Source: Rahnella inusitata (GTDB lineage Bacteria; Pseudomonadota; Gammaproteobacteria; Enterobacterales; Enterobacteriaceae). From it: DNA of 64,000 bases. Under the pieces are notes generated by a model. It searched no databases. It saw only the letters and a list, made by a program, of their open reading frames with translations, and was not told the DNA's origin. The position numbers were made by a program, and so were the translations under genes. Positions 30,472-39,634 of the stretch are shown piece after piece. The DNA lies in NCBI RefSeq assembly GCF_003263515.1, contig NZ_JYDE01000015.1, positions 124,001 to 188,000 on the forward strand, read 5' to 3'. Positions within the stretch are counted from its first letter, which is position 1. Every line of letters begins with the position of its first letter.

Positions 30472-30924
30472 TTACTCTGTTTTCCTGTTGCTGCGGTAGA
30501 TAAGCGCCAGCGCAATGATAAGACAAGGGATCGCCGCCAGACGATGCCACGATAGCGGGATCTGCGGATTATCCAGCCAGCCGAAATTATCGATGAGCAT
30601 CCCCATCGCCAGCTGTCCCAGAATCACGGCCACCGTCGCCACAGCCGTTCCTACACGCGGAACAGCGGTCACCATAATGATGATGTAAGGCACACCGAAT
30701 AATGCCCCGGCCAGCTGCCATTTTGGCACGGTCAGCAAGGTCGCCTGTTGCGGCGTTTGCAGAAACAGGATCAGCACTGCGGTAATCGCCGCGCCCACGC
30801 TGAAGGTCAGGAAGGCGCTTTTCAGCACGCCCACTTTCTCGCCAAGCTGACCGTTCACCGCCGCCTGCATACTCAGCGCCGCGCCCGCGACGATCGCCAG
30901 AATAATCATAATCAGTTCAGACAT
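30472..30924 (-). CDS. YdcZ/DUF606 family small DMT transporter
   Basis: A 150-residue membrane protein of the YdcZ (DUF606, DMT superfamily) group with about five hydrophobic spans. Seen: AGAALSMQAAVNGQLGEKVGVL at the N-terminus and GTAVATVAVILGQLAMGMLIDNFGWLDNPQIPLSWHR, the family's most conserved segment. Such proteins often occur in tandem pairs; the partner here lies 3 bp upstream but carries a frameshift. Substrates of the family are unknown. A divergent LysR gene follows the pair upstream and may control it. Confidence 0.87.
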   Translation of the reverse strand: MSELIMIILAIVAGAALSMQAAVNGQLGEKVGVLKSAFLTFSVGAAITAVLILFLQTPQQATLLTVPKWQLAGALFGVPYIIIMVTAVPRVGTAVATVAVILGQLAMGMLIDNFGWLDNPQIPLSWHRLAAIPCLIIALALIYRSNRKTE

Positions 30925-30927
30925 CGG

Positions 30928-31378
30928 TTAACTCCAGGCAATCAAAACAAGGGCTGCGACGATAAACAGCAAAGCCAGTAAACGCTCGCCGCCGACTTTC
31001 TTATGAGGTGTGCCAAACCAGCCGTAATGGTCAATCAGCACGCTTTTCGCCACCTGCCCTGACAAAATTGCGATCATCGTCATACCGATGCCAATCACCG
31101 GCGTCGCCAGCGTCAGTACGACCACATACACCGGCCCGAGCACCCCGCCGAGCAGCTGCCAGCCGGGCTGTTGCGTAAACGACGGCGCATTACGCGGGCT
31201 GAAAAACAGCACCAGCAGACCGGTCAGCACCGCCCCGACGCCAAATATGCTCAGCGTGGCCCACAGGTGCCCCACTTTCTGTCCCGAGCGGCCCGAGCAG
31301 ACCGGCCTCCAGCGAAAGCCCCATGCCCGCCAGAATGACCAGCGGAATTAACATCAGATTCATTATTAGCTTGCTCAC
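30928..31378 (-). pseudogene. Frameshifted YdcZ/DUF606 transporter
   Basis: Partner of the gene at 30472, split over two frames. Residues MSKLIMNLMLIPLVILAGMG and the following SLEAGLLGPLG are read from 31378 (GTG; an ATG at 31363 is possible). The conserved continuation QKVGHLWATLSIFGVGAV and the ...SGQVAKSVLIDHYGWFG block are in another frame down to 30928. Comparison with the neighbour's GQLGEKVG shows that dropping one base around 31282-31285 (GGGA on the minus strand) restores GPLGQKVG. So this is a single-base insertion or a sequencing error. The downstream part could be translated alone from 31275, but without its first membrane span. Confidence 0.8.
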
Positions 31379-31465
31379 TCTATTCTAAGAAGCGGCGACT
31401 ATAGCGTGGTACTTCTTTGCGAAAAACAGCACAATAAGGAAAATACCTTTGCGGATATTGCACAG

Positions 31466-32398
31466 ATGAAGACCTTCAACCAGATCAACATCCAGTCCCT
31501 GCGCCTGTTTGTCGCAGTACTGGATCAGGGGAGTTTCTCAGAAGTCGCGCGTCGCGAAGCGATGTCCCCTTCAACGGTATCCCGCGTCATTTCACAGCTG
31601 GAACAGGCACTGCAAACGCAACTGCTTTATCGCAATACGCGGGCTGTCAGCCCGACTGAATCGGGCAAATTGCTAGCCGATCATGCCCGTCAGGTGCTGG
31701 CACAGCTGGATCTGGCGGCGCTGGATTTGCAGGAGCAGGACAGCGAACCGGGCGGTCTGGTGCGTATCAATGCCCCCGTCGTTTTCGGCCAGCGGCACAT
31801 TGCGCCCTGGCTGCATGAACTGAGTGCCCACTATCCGCGACTGAATATCGAACTGATGCAAACTGATGATTTTATTGATCCCTTGCAGGACAGCGTGGAT
31901 TTGCTGATCCGCATCGGGGTCATGGCCGATTCCACGATGCAGGCACGCACGCTCGGGCAACAGAATTTCCGCCTCGCCGCCAGCCCGGCCTATCTGGCAC
32001 GGGCGGGCACACCCGCCACACCTGCTGACCTTGCTTCGCACAGCTGTCTGGTCTTCAAAGGATTCGCCGGTTCACAGCGCTGGTACTTCCGCGAATCAGA
32101 TCAGGAATGGCGCTCTTACAGCTTGCGTGGCGTGCTTACCAGTAATAACGCAGAAACGCTGACGCAGGCGGCCATCGACGGCATGGGGCTGGTGGTATTT
32201 CCCACATGGCTTATTGGCGATGCCCTGCGGGAGGGAAGGCTGGTGAGTGTGATGAAATCGTATCAGGTGTCGACATCACCGGAGCCACAGACGATCGCGG
32301 CGTTGTATCCGAATGGCCGGAGAACATCGATTAAGGTGCGGGCGGTGATTGATTTTCTGGTGGAGAAATTTGGCGCACCAGCGTATTGGGAACATTGA
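31466..32398 (+). CDS. LysR regulator
   Basis: LysR-type transcription factor, 310 residues from the ATG at 31466 (MKTFNQINIQSLRLFVAVLDQGSFSEVA); the frame is open to a GTG at 31406 but the alignment with LysR N-termini favours the ATG. HTH helix region: EVARREAMSPSTVSRVISQLEQAL. The effector domain has INAPVVFGQRHIAPWLHELSAHYP and SSN-type TSNNAETLTQAAIDGMGLVVFPTW, as in the AaeR/DmlR-like group that regulates exporters or acid metabolism. It is divergent from the YdcZ-type pair, its probable target. Confidence 0.85.
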   Translation: MKTFNQINIQSLRLFVAVLDQGSFSEVARREAMSPSTVSRVISQLEQALQTQLLYRNTRAVSPTESGKLLADHARQVLAQLDLAALDLQEQDSEPGGLVRINAPVVFGQRHIAPWLHELSAHYPRLNIELMQTDDFIDPLQDSVDLLIRIGVMADSTMQARTLGQQNFRLAASPAYLARAGTPATPADLASHSCLVFKGFAGSQRWYFRESDQEWRSYSLRGVLTSNNAETLTQAAIDGMGLVVFPTWLIGDALREGRLVSVMKSYQVSTSPEPQTIAALYPNGRRTSIKVRAVIDFLVEKFGAPAYWEH

Positions 32399-32402
32399 AG
32401 GT

Positions 32403-32438
32403 GACAGCTCCCCCCCCTTCGCAGGAGAGGGAGCTGTC
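32403..32438. terminator. GC-rich hairpin between LysR gene and cirA
   Basis: GACAGCTCCC (32403-32412) pairs with GGGAGCTGTC (32429-32438). Convergent genes flank it. Its sequence resembles one arm of the intergenic repeats at 42792 and 48600, so it may be a decayed copy used as a terminator. Confidence 0.55.
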
Positions 32439-32483
32439 CTAGCACTGTTTTACTAAGCCGCCCTTACAGCGGCTTCCTGCAAA

Positions 32484-34457
32484 TCAGAAACTATAATCGA
32501 CAGCGGCGAAATATCTCCGTCCATCTTCGTTATAACTATAATCGTCCCGATTCAGATCTTTATCGCCGAGGTTCAACACCCCGGCCCGGATTTTCACGGC
32601 CTTATTCACCTGATACGACCCGCCGGTGTTCCAGACAGTGTAGCCGCCCGGCGTCGGGTTGCCGTCGGTGACGGTGCGGCTTTTGCCTTTGTAGTTGGCA
32701 GAAAGGTAGAAGCTCCAGGCGTCCCACGGTTTCCAGTCGAGCGTGGCGTTGGTGGTGTGGAACGGCAGATCGGATAACGGTTTGTTGCCGCCGTTGCTCA
32801 GATCGCGGGCGTCGTTGTAGGTGTAGTTCAGCTTCAGGTTCCATGCCTCGGCGACCGGCAGGCTGACTTCCGTTTCCAGACCGCGAATTCGCGCTTTGTT
32901 CACGTTGTAATATTTGAAGATCGGATTGCCGCTGGCGTCGAAGCCGACGAAATTCTGGTAAGTCGGTGCCAGGTTTTTATTGGCGGTGCGAATAACGGTG
33001 ATCATGTCATCAATGTCGTTCTGGAACACCGTCGCGCTGGCGTTAACGTCTTCCAGCAGTCCTTCTTCCCCGGCGTAGTAAAGGCCGAACTCGATGCTTT
33101 CGCTGGTTTCCGCTTTCAGATCTTTACTGCCGACTACGTTACAACCGCCGCGGCAGGATGCACTTTGCCAGTCAGGGCTAAGCTGTAACAGCGATGGCGC
33201 TTTGAAAGCCGATGCCCAGCCGCCTTTGAGCGTCACGGTGTCAGTGGCGTTGTAAACCAGATAGGCACGCGGGCTCCAGTTAACGCCGTAATTTTCGTGG
33301 TCATCCATACGCACGCCGCCGGTCAGCGCCAGACTTTCGAAAATCCGCCATTCATCTTCAAGGAACAGCGCGTACTGATTGGCCTGCGTGCTGCCACCGT
33401 TTTTCATGTTCACGCCGTCTTCCAGCTTATCGTTGCGGTATTCTCCGCCGAACGTCATCAGCTGATTGTATTCGCCCAACGGAATAACCACTTTGCCGTC
33501 AAGAGAGTTGTTTTTCGACGTGATCGTTTCGGCGTTTTTGTTCTCGATGTTTTCACCGTAGAAACGCAGTTCGGTATTGGCTAATCCCCAGCGCCCGTTA
33601 TGCCCGAGCGAGTAGTTTTCGCGCTCAATACGGTTTTTATCCAGCGTATCGGAATCCCTGTCCTGACGGTCCATGCCGTAGCCAAAGGTGATGTCCTGAT
33701 CTTTATCCGGCGTCAGTGAAAATTCGACGTTAGCGTTGCGCGAAGTGTAACCCTCGATGCGCGGCTGGCCGGTGCTGCCGCTTGCGGAACTGGCCTGATC
33801 TTTTTCACGTTTGCCCAGCGCGCCGTAGACCTTCACGCCTAACAGGTCGTCAATCAACGGGCCGCTGGCGAACACGTTGCCATTGCCCGTATCGCCGCGA
33901 TCGCGATGTTCCTGCACGGTGGTATCGGCGCTCACCGTTCCGTGCCAGGCTTTGCCGACTTTACGGGTAATGATGTTGACGACGCCGCCCAGCGCGTCGG
34001 AGCCATACAGCGAGGACATCGGCCCGCGCACCACTTCAATGCGCTCGATGGATTCGGCGGGGATCCAGCTTAAATCAAAATCGTTATGACGGAAGACGGC
34101 GTTGCGGGAGTTCACGCGCTTACCATCCACCAGAATCAGAGTATAACCGCTGCCCAGACCACGGATACTGACGCCCTGTCGGTTGTCACTTTCGTTGGTG
34201 ATCTGCACCCCCGGCACATCTTTGAGGACGTCTTTGAGATTTTGCACCGGCTTCTTTTGCAGATCTTCGCGGGTGATCACGCTGATACTCGCCGGCGCGT
34301 CTTTAAGGTTTTGTTCGACGGCGGAGGCGGTTACCACCATCTGATCTTCTTTTTCTTTTACTTCGGTTGTGTCTTCTGCCATCACAGGAAACGCGGCGGC
34401 AAACAGCTGTGCGACTAACCCGGCTTTGATTGCCGGTGTGAATTTAACCTTAACCAT
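32484..34457 (-). CDS. cirA: TonB-dependent catecholate siderophore receptor CirA
   Basis: Outer-membrane receptor for iron-catecholate compounds (and colicin I in E. coli). It has 657 residues (E. coli 663). Signal peptide ends near VMA|EDTTE (residue 27); a TonB box lies in DQMVVTAS. The plug domain is seen in [59 protein letters not shown] and [26 protein letters not shown]; the barrel ends in [11 protein letters not shown]. Its place near lysP-yeiE-yeiH-nfo matches E. coli. An iron ABC operon lies directly upstream in the same direction. I see no convincing Fur box in its own 195-bp leader. Confidence 0.96.
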   Translation of the reverse strand: MVKVKFTPAIKAGLVAQLFAAAFPVMAEDTTEVKEKEDQMVVTASAVEQNLKDAPASISVITREDLQKKPVQNLKDVLKDVPGVQITNESDNRQGVSIRGLGSGYTLILVDGKRVNSRNAVFRHNDFDLSWIPAESIERIEVVRGPMSSLYGSDALGGVVNIITRKVGKAWHGTVSADTTVQEHRDRGDTGNGNVFASGPLIDDLLGVKVYGALGKREKDQASSASGSTGQPRIEGYTSRNANVEFSLTPDKDQDITFGYGMDRQDRDSDTLDKNRIERENYSLGHNGRWGLANTELRFYGENIENKNAETITSKNNSLDGKVVIPLGEYNQLMTFGGEYRNDKLEDGVNMKNGGSTQANQYALFLEDEWRIFESLALTGGVRMDDHENYGVNWSPRAYLVYNATDTVTLKGGWASAFKAPSLLQLSPDWQSASCRGGCNVVGSKDLKAETSESIEFGLYYAGEEGLLEDVNASATVFQNDIDDMITVIRTANKNLAPTYQNFVGFDASGNPIFKYYNVNKARIRGLETEVSLPVAEAWNLKLNYTYNDARDLSNGGNKPLSDLPFHTTNATLDWKPWDAWSFYLSANYKGKSRTVTDGNPTPGGYTVWNTGGSYQVNKAVKIRAGVLNLGDKDLNRDDYSYNEDGRRYFAAVDYSF

Positions 34458-34598
34458 TTCTTCTCTCCATGAGATAAAACAACCCCGTCAGTGCGGGACG
34501 TTGCAATGCATTTCCGTCAATCCGGTAAAAAAAGTGCGAACGAAATCGCCCGGATGATCAGGATTTTGTTTTTAGTTTCAGGCTCACAATGTGAAAGG

Positions 34599-34631
34599 CG
34601 GACGCTGCTACTTTGGCTGCGTCCGTTTTTT
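34599..34631. terminator. Hairpin between the iron ABC operon and cirA
   Basis: CGGACGC (34599-34605) pairs with GCGTCCG (34619-34625), followed by six T on the plus strand and preceded by a purine-rich stretch. It is 20 bp past the end of the ABC ATPase gene and may limit readthrough into cirA. Confidence 0.6.
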
Positions 34632-34652
34632 AGTACTTCATCTGACTACGAT

Positions 34653-35489
34653 TTAGATCGAAGGGTCGCCTACCAGTCCGTCGATGAGGATTTGCGGCGT
34701 TCCCTGCGAGCAGCGTTCAATACGTCCGCGCACGCCGTAAACGCGCGCCAGACTGTCGGCGGTGATCACCGCCTCGGGTTCGCCATCGGCGATCAGATGC
34801 CCGTCTTTGAGCATCAAAACACGATCACCGTGGCGCAGCGCGATGTTGATGTCATGCACCACCACCACGGTCACGATATTGCGTTTTTGTGTTTCCTGCC
34901 GCACCAGATCCATCACGTGGAATTGATAATTCAGATCCAGCGCGCTGAGCGGTTCGTCGAGCAGTAACAACGAGGGCTGGCGGATTAAAGACTGCGCCAG
35001 ACCGACCAGCTGTTTCTGCCCGCCGGAGAGCTGGTCGAGGTAGCTCAGCGCCAGATGTTCGATGCCGAGCTGTCGCAGCAGCGTCATCACTTTATCGGTA
35101 CCTTCCGCCGCTTTGCCTTTTCCACCAGACGCACGCTGGGCAACGATAATCGATTCCAATACGTGAAGATGCACACCGGCAGGCAGAGTTTGCGGCAGAT
35201 ATACCACCTGCTCGGCACGGCGGGCGAACGGCATCGGCATCAAATCGTGGCCATCGAGCATCAGTTGCCCTTCCGCCCGGTTTAGCCCCGCCAGCGAACG
35301 CAGGAGCGTCGATTTACCGCTGCCATTCGGTCCCAGCAGTACCGTGATTTTGCCACGCGGCAGCATCGGCACATTGAGGTCACGAATAACCCGGCGCTTC
35401 GGATAACCGGCGTTGAAATCGCGGATTTGCAGCCCTTGCGTGGCGGCATTCAGGAGTTCCTGAGAAGGGGTTTCCAGCATAACAGACAT
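34653..35489 (-). CDS. Iron-siderophore ABC transporter ATPase (FecE-like)
   Basis: Cytosolic ATPase of the FecE/FhuC/BtuD class, 278 residues. Walker A LLGPNGSGKSTLLRSLAG (about residues 52-69), Q-loop YLPQTLPAG, signature YLDQLSGGQKQLVGLAQSL, Walker B LLLLDEPLSALDLNYQ and switch His in VVVVHDINIA. The C-terminal DGHLIADGEPEAVITADSLARVYGVRGRIERC is usual for iron-siderophore ATPases. The start overlaps the permease stop (TGATG), so the two are coupled. Substrate cannot be read from sequence; CirA beside it suggests catecholate-type ferric compounds. Confidence 0.92.
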   Translation of the reverse strand: MSVMLETPSQELLNAATQGLQIRDFNAGYPKRRVIRDLNVPMLPRGKITVLLGPNGSGKSTLLRSLAGLNRAEGQLMLDGHDLMPMPFARRAEQVVYLPQTLPAGVHLHVLESIIVAQRASGGKGKAAEGTDKVMTLLRQLGIEHLALSYLDQLSGGQKQLVGLAQSLIRQPSLLLLDEPLSALDLNYQFHVMDLVRQETQKRNIVTVVVVHDINIALRHGDRVLMLKDGHLIADGEPEAVITADSLARVYGVRGRIERCSQGTPQILIDGLVGDPSI

Positions 35490-36571
35490 CAGACGTTCCC
35501 CCGATGACGAAGAATAATGCTCAGGAAGAACGGCACGCCGACCAGCGAGGTGACAATACCGACCGGAATGATGACGCCGGGCACCAGATTTTTCGACGCA
35601 ACAGAAGCCATCGACAGCACCAGCGCGCCGATCAGCGCACTGGCCGGCAGGTAAAAGCGGTGATCTTCACCAAACATCAGGCGAGCTATGTGCGGCGCGA
35701 CCAGACCGATAAAGCCAATCGGCCCTACGAACGCCACTGCCAGTGCGGAAAGAATACTGATGCGCAGCAGCGTGCCGAGGCGCAGACGGCGCACGTCAAT
35801 ACCAAAACTGACTGCGCGGTCTTCACCCAGACGCAGCGCCGTCAGCTTCCACGCGCTCATCATCGACCACGGCAGCAAAATGAGGAAAGCGAACATCATT
35901 ACCCCGAGTTTCACCCATGATGCACGCGCCAGACTGCCCATCGTCCAGAAGACTAAACCCTGCAGGGTGTCTTCGGTGGCGATGAACTGCATCAGCGAAA
36001 CCAGTGCGTTAAAGGTAAAGACCAGCGCGATACCGAACAACACCACGCCTGAGCTGGCGACGCGCGTCCAGCGGGTGATGCCATCGAGCATCAGCGCGGC
36101 GAGGAGAGCAAAGATAAAGGCGTTAGCGGAGATAAACCACTGATCGGGCACGCCCGGAATACCGATGCCAAGGACTATCGCCAGCGCGGCGCCAAAGGCG
36201 GCTGCGGACGACACGCCGAGCGTAAACGGGCTGGCCAGCGGGTTATTGAGGATGGTCTGCATTTCGGCACCGGCGAGGCCAAGAGACATTCCCACCGCAA
36301 TCGCCATCAGCGCATACGGCAGGCGAATATCCCAGACGATTACCCGCGTGCCCGGATCGGCGGCGGCCGCATCAAACAAGGTTTTCCACAGCGTACTGAG
36401 TGACAACCCCGAAGGCCCCATCACGAAATCAATCACCAGTGAGACGACAATCGCCAGCACCAGGACAAGCATGATGAACAAACGGCGGCGTACGATATTC
36501 TGGTATTGCCCCATAACGCTGTTGTCGGCATTGGCTTTCGCCGTCAGCGCAGGTTCGGTGGTTGCACTCAT
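35489..36571 (-). CDS. Iron-siderophore ABC transporter permease (FecCD-like)
   Basis: Inner-membrane permease of the FecCD (BtuC) family with about ten hydrophobic spans. Seen: RLPYALMAIAVGMSLGLAGAEMQTILNNPLASPFTLGVSSAAAFGA, the most conserved block of the family, and VGPIGFIGLVAPHIARLMFGEDHRF near the ATPase contact. Start placed at ATG 36571 (360 residues); an ATG six codons upstream at 36589 is also possible and neither ribosome site is strong. Only one permease gene is present, so it presumably works as a homodimer, as BtuC does. It lies between the binding protein and the ATPase. Confidence 0.92.
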   Translation of the reverse strand: MSATTEPALTAKANADNSVMGQYQNIVRRRLFIMLVLVLAIVVSLVIDFVMGPSGLSLSTLWKTLFDAAAADPGTRVIVWDIRLPYALMAIAVGMSLGLAGAEMQTILNNPLASPFTLGVSSAAAFGAALAIVLGIGIPGVPDQWFISANAFIFALLAALMLDGITRWTRVASSGVVLFGIALVFTFNALVSLMQFIATEDTLQGLVFWTMGSLARASWVKLGVMMFAFLILLPWSMMSAWKLTALRLGEDRAVSFGIDVRRLRLGTLLRISILSALAVAFVGPIGFIGLVAPHIARLMFGEDHRFYLPASALIGALVLSMASVASKNLVPGVIIPVGIVTSLVGVPFFLSIILRHRGNV

Positions 36572-36616
36572 GTTTTGCTTCAATCTCATCAACGTAAAAA
36601 CTTACAGCAGGATAAC

Positions 36617-37780
36617 TTACTTCCCGCTTTCCGGTTTAACTGCGTCCGTCCAGTAGGTGCCCGTCGGCTCCACGGCGAGGAACTGCTTATAGAGCTGGTT
36701 CTGGGTTTGCTGCGGATCGAGATCCGCAAACTTCTGCGGATAAAACGCTTTGGCAAAGACCTGAACCGCCAGCACGTTATACGGCGAGTTGTAATAATTG
36801 TGCCAGATGCCAAAACTGCGGCCTTCTTCCACCGCTTTCAGCGTGCTGATGCCTTTACGCTGCAACAGCGGTGTCAGACTGGCGCGGGCCTGCTCCGGCG
36901 TGGTCTGCGCGCCAAGCACCAGACCGGTCGGTGCCGAATCGCCCGCTTTCGCCGGTTTGCCGCCACCGCTGACCAGATAAACGTCCGGCTGCGCGGCGAT
37001 CACTTTTTCAAGATTGACCAGTCCCAGCGGCCCCGGCAGCAGCGGTTTGGCGATGTTCACACCGCCCGCCTGATCGATAAAATCACCCATGTTGCCCTTT
37101 CCGGCAGAACGGCAGCATTCATCAGCGGTAGACGCACGCAGTTCGATGAACACTTTTGGCTTATCCTGCTCGGGTATGTTTTGGGTCACATCGGTAACGC
37201 GTTTGATGTTGTCTTTATAAAACGCGATGTAATCCTGCGCCTGCTTTTCGCGGTTCAGGACTTTGCCCAGCAATTCCATGCTCGGCAGGGTATTTTTCAG
37301 CGGTGAGGTGCGGAAATCAACAAAGACGACCGGCACACCGGCTTTTTGCAACTGCGTGACCAGCGCACTTTCTTTGCCCGGACCGTGCCCCGACAAACCA
37401 AAAATCGCCAGCTGCGGATTGAGCGTCAGCACTTTTTCAGGGCTGATGCTGTCGGCGCTGGTGTTACCAATCAGCGGGATTTTGTCGATCTGCGGGAATT
37501 TAGCCTGATAGGTGGCATAGGTTTGCGGATCTAATTTGCGGAAATCGCCCTGCCAGCCAACAATGCGGTCGAACGGTTTCTGCCCTTCCAGCAGGGAAAC
37601 AGCGAAGAACAAACGCCCTTCTCCCAGCACCACACGCTGAACATCATCCGGCACCGTGACGGTTCGCCCGGCGATATCGGTCACCGTGACGGCCTGCGCA
37701 CCAAAACTCATGACGCCCATTGCCAGTGCAAAAATGCCTCCTGCAACGCGAGTGCTTACCAAATTCTGCTGATAATTCAT
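36617..37780 (-). CDS. Iron-siderophore periplasmic binding protein (FecB/BtuF-like)
   Basis: Periplasmic binding protein (PF01497-type), 387 residues, larger than BtuF. The signal peptide ends near AQA|VTVTD (about residue 30). The mature part starts with VTVTDIAGRTVTVPDDVQRVVL, the usual beginning of the family, and contains GVPVVFVDFRTSPLKNT. The segment ADECCRSAGKGNMGDFIDQAGG holds paired cysteines characteristic of a subgroup often found beside CirA/FepA-like receptors. It is the first gene of the ABC operon, behind a clear Fur box. Confidence 0.9.
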   Translation of the reverse strand: MNYQQNLVSTRVAGGIFALAMGVMSFGAQAVTVTDIAGRTVTVPDDVQRVVLGEGRLFFAVSLLEGQKPFDRIVGWQGDFRKLDPQTYATYQAKFPQIDKIPLIGNTSADSISPEKVLTLNPQLAIFGLSGHGPGKESALVTQLQKAGVPVVFVDFRTSPLKNTLPSMELLGKVLNREKQAQDYIAFYKDNIKRVTDVTQNIPEQDKPKVFIELRASTADECCRSAGKGNMGDFIDQAGGVNIAKPLLPGPLGLVNLEKVIAAQPDVYLVSGGGKPAKAGDSAPTGLVLGAQTTPEQARASLTPLLQRKGISTLKAVEEGRSFGIWHNYYNSPYNVLAVQVFAKAFYPQKFADLDPQQTQNQLYKQFLAVEPTGTYWTDAVKPESGK

Positions 37781-37828
37781 CTTCTTCCGATTCCTTTACG
37801 TTTCCCTGAAGAGGCGCTAACAATAAAA

Positions 37829-37849
37829 GAAATGATAACGATTATCAAT
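37829..37849 (-). promoter_or_regulatory. Fur box upstream of the iron ABC operon
   Basis: TGATAACGATTATCA (37833-37847), a perfect 6-3-6 inverted repeat inside an A/T-rich GATAAT-like context, lies about 50 bp before the binding-protein start. It matches the Fur 19-bp consensus at most positions. Confidence 0.82.
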
Positions 37850-37956
37850 GCAGTTTACATAACCCATAAAGGGTACAGATGGATGGCGCGCAGTGAAACA
37901 AGACTGAGGTAACAAAGCATTACGCTGCCGGGCGAAGGAAAAGGAAGTAAAGGCAT

Positions 37957-37982
37957 AAAAAAAGCGGAGCCGAAGCTCCGCC
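37957..37982 (-). terminator. Terminator of lysP
   Basis: Minus-strand stem GCGGAGC-TTCG-GCTCCGC (37964-37981) followed by seven T. The TTCG tetraloop and T run make this a strong terminator. Confidence 0.92.
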
Positions 37983-38012
37983 TTGATGACCGCGTGAAAA
38001 ACGCAAATTCCG

Positions 38013-39503
38013 TTATTTGTCGTTACTTTTGGTTTCGACGTATTTTGGGAATTCCATTTCGCTGTATTTCACCACTTTCGTGCCTTTCGTCAGCTTGTAA
38101 CCGAACCAGATGATCAGGAACAGCGGCAGGCCGATATAGGTCGCGGCGACGCCGTACCAGTCGATGGTGTCTTTCAGGAAGGCCTGATAGTTCTGGCCGA
38201 GTGTAATAATCAGACACAACACAAAGGCGAATACCGGACCGAACGGGAAGAAACCAGACAGATACGGCAGGTCTTTCAGATCACGTCCCTGAGACACGTA
38301 GCCGCGACGGAAACGATAATGGCTGATAGCAATCCCGAGCCAGGCGATAAAGCCGGTCATGCCTGACGTGTTAAGCAGCCACAGGTAGACGGTCTGATTC
38401 CCGAAGGTTGAGCTCAGGAAGCACAGCGCGGCAACGACGGTCGTCGCATAAAGCGCGTTACGCGGCACACCGCCTTTCGACAGTTTGGCGAACATACGCG
38501 GCGCTTTGCCTTCGCTGGCCAGCGTGAACAGCATACGGGTGGACGCGTACATGCCTGAGTTACCGGCGGACAGCACGGCGGTCAGGATCACGGCGTTCAT
38601 CACCGCGGCGGCGGACAGCAGACCGGCGTTGCGGAAGACCAGCGTGAACGGGCTGACGGAGATATCGCCGACTTCGTTACGCAGCAAATTCGGGTCGGTG
38701 TAAGGAATGATCAGACTGATGACCAGAATTGCCAGAATATAGAACAGCAGGATACGCCAGAACACCTGACGCACCGCGCGGGGAATATTCTTGGCCGGAT
38801 TCTCAGATTCGCCCGCCGCGACGCCGATAAGCTCAGTCCCCTGAAAGGAGAATCCGACGATCATCGCCACGCCTATCATCGAGGCAAACCCGCCTGCAAA
38901 CGGCGCATCGCCGATAGCCCAGTTGTGCCAGCCCGCCGTTTCACCACCGCGCATAATACCGGTGATCATCAGCACGCCGACGGCGATAAAGATGATGACA
39001 GTGACCACTTTGATCAGTGAGAACCAGTATTCGGCTTCACCGAAACCGCGAACGGAAATGTAGTTCAGCAGGAAGATCAAACTGAGGAACAAGGCGCTCC
39101 AGATCCAGCCCGGCGTGTCCGGGAACCAGTAGTTCATCACCAGCTGCGAGGCCACGAGATCCACCGCAATGGTCACCGCCCAGTTATACCAGTAGTTCCA
39201 GCCCAGCGCGAAACCAAAGCCTTCTTCTACATAGCGGGAGCCATAGGTGGAGAAGGAACCGGAGACCGGCATGAACGCGGCCAGTTCGCCGAGGCTGGTC
39301 ATCAGGAAGTACACCATGATGCCGATCAGTGCGTAAGACAGCAGCGCGCCGCCCGGTCCTGCCTGTGACACCGTCGCGCCCGAGGCGACGAATAACCCTG
39401 TACCAATTGAGCCGCCAATGGCGATCATCGTTAAGTGACGTGCCTTCAGCTCGCGACGCAGTGTGGGTGCCACCTGCGTAGTTTTTGTAGGTTGTTGAGC
39501 CAT
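38013..39503 (-). CDS. lysP: Lysine-specific permease LysP
   Basis: Inner-membrane lysine:H+ symporter of the APC superfamily (AAT family); in E. coli it also restrains the CadC acid regulator. With the ATG at 39503 (AGGGA upstream) it has 496 residues (E. coli 489); the open frame begins eight codons earlier. Seen: RELKARHLTMIAIGGSIGTGLFVASGAT, FGFALGWNYWYNWAV, GFSFQGTELIGVAAGESENPAKNIPRAVRQVFWRI and RTRMLFT-type STRMLFTLASEGKAP, with 12 spans. Upstream yeiE keeps the E. coli order. Confidence 0.96.
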   Translation of the reverse strand: MAQQPTKTTQVAPTLRRELKARHLTMIAIGGSIGTGLFVASGATVSQAGPGGALLSYALIGIMVYFLMTSLGELAAFMPVSGSFSTYGSRYVEEGFGFALGWNYWYNWAVTIAVDLVASQLVMNYWFPDTPGWIWSALFLSLIFLLNYISVRGFGEAEYWFSLIKVVTVIIFIAVGVLMITGIMRGGETAGWHNWAIGDAPFAGGFASMIGVAMIVGFSFQGTELIGVAAGESENPAKNIPRAVRQVFWRILLFYILAILVISLIIPYTDPNLLRNEVGDISVSPFTLVFRNAGLLSAAAVMNAVILTAVLSAGNSGMYASTRMLFTLASEGKAPRMFAKLSKGGVPRNALYATTVVAALCFLSSTFGNQTVYLWLLNTSGMTGFIAWLGIAISHYRFRRGYVSQGRDLKDLPYLSGFFPFGPVFAFVLCLIITLGQNYQAFLKDTIDWYGVAATYIGLPLFLIIWFGYKLTKGTKVVKYSEMEFPKYVETKSNDK

Positions 39504-39634
39504 GTTTTCCCTATATCCGCTCGTCATTCTAAAATTTAAGCGCGGATTGTAGCAAAACCTGCCGCTCTGAATAGCAGGAACGACCTGTTATAAGACACCT
39601 TCATAACTGGCCGCCGATCATTAGCGAAAGACTG

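Noticed and set aside
34458-34652. Fur box in the cirA leader
   Set aside because: No stretch with the GATAAT-type inverted repeat at useful quality was found.
34491-34967. 158-codon plus-strand frame before and over the iron ATPase gene
   Set aside because: It reads through a hairpin and then antisense to a conserved ATPase; no domain features.
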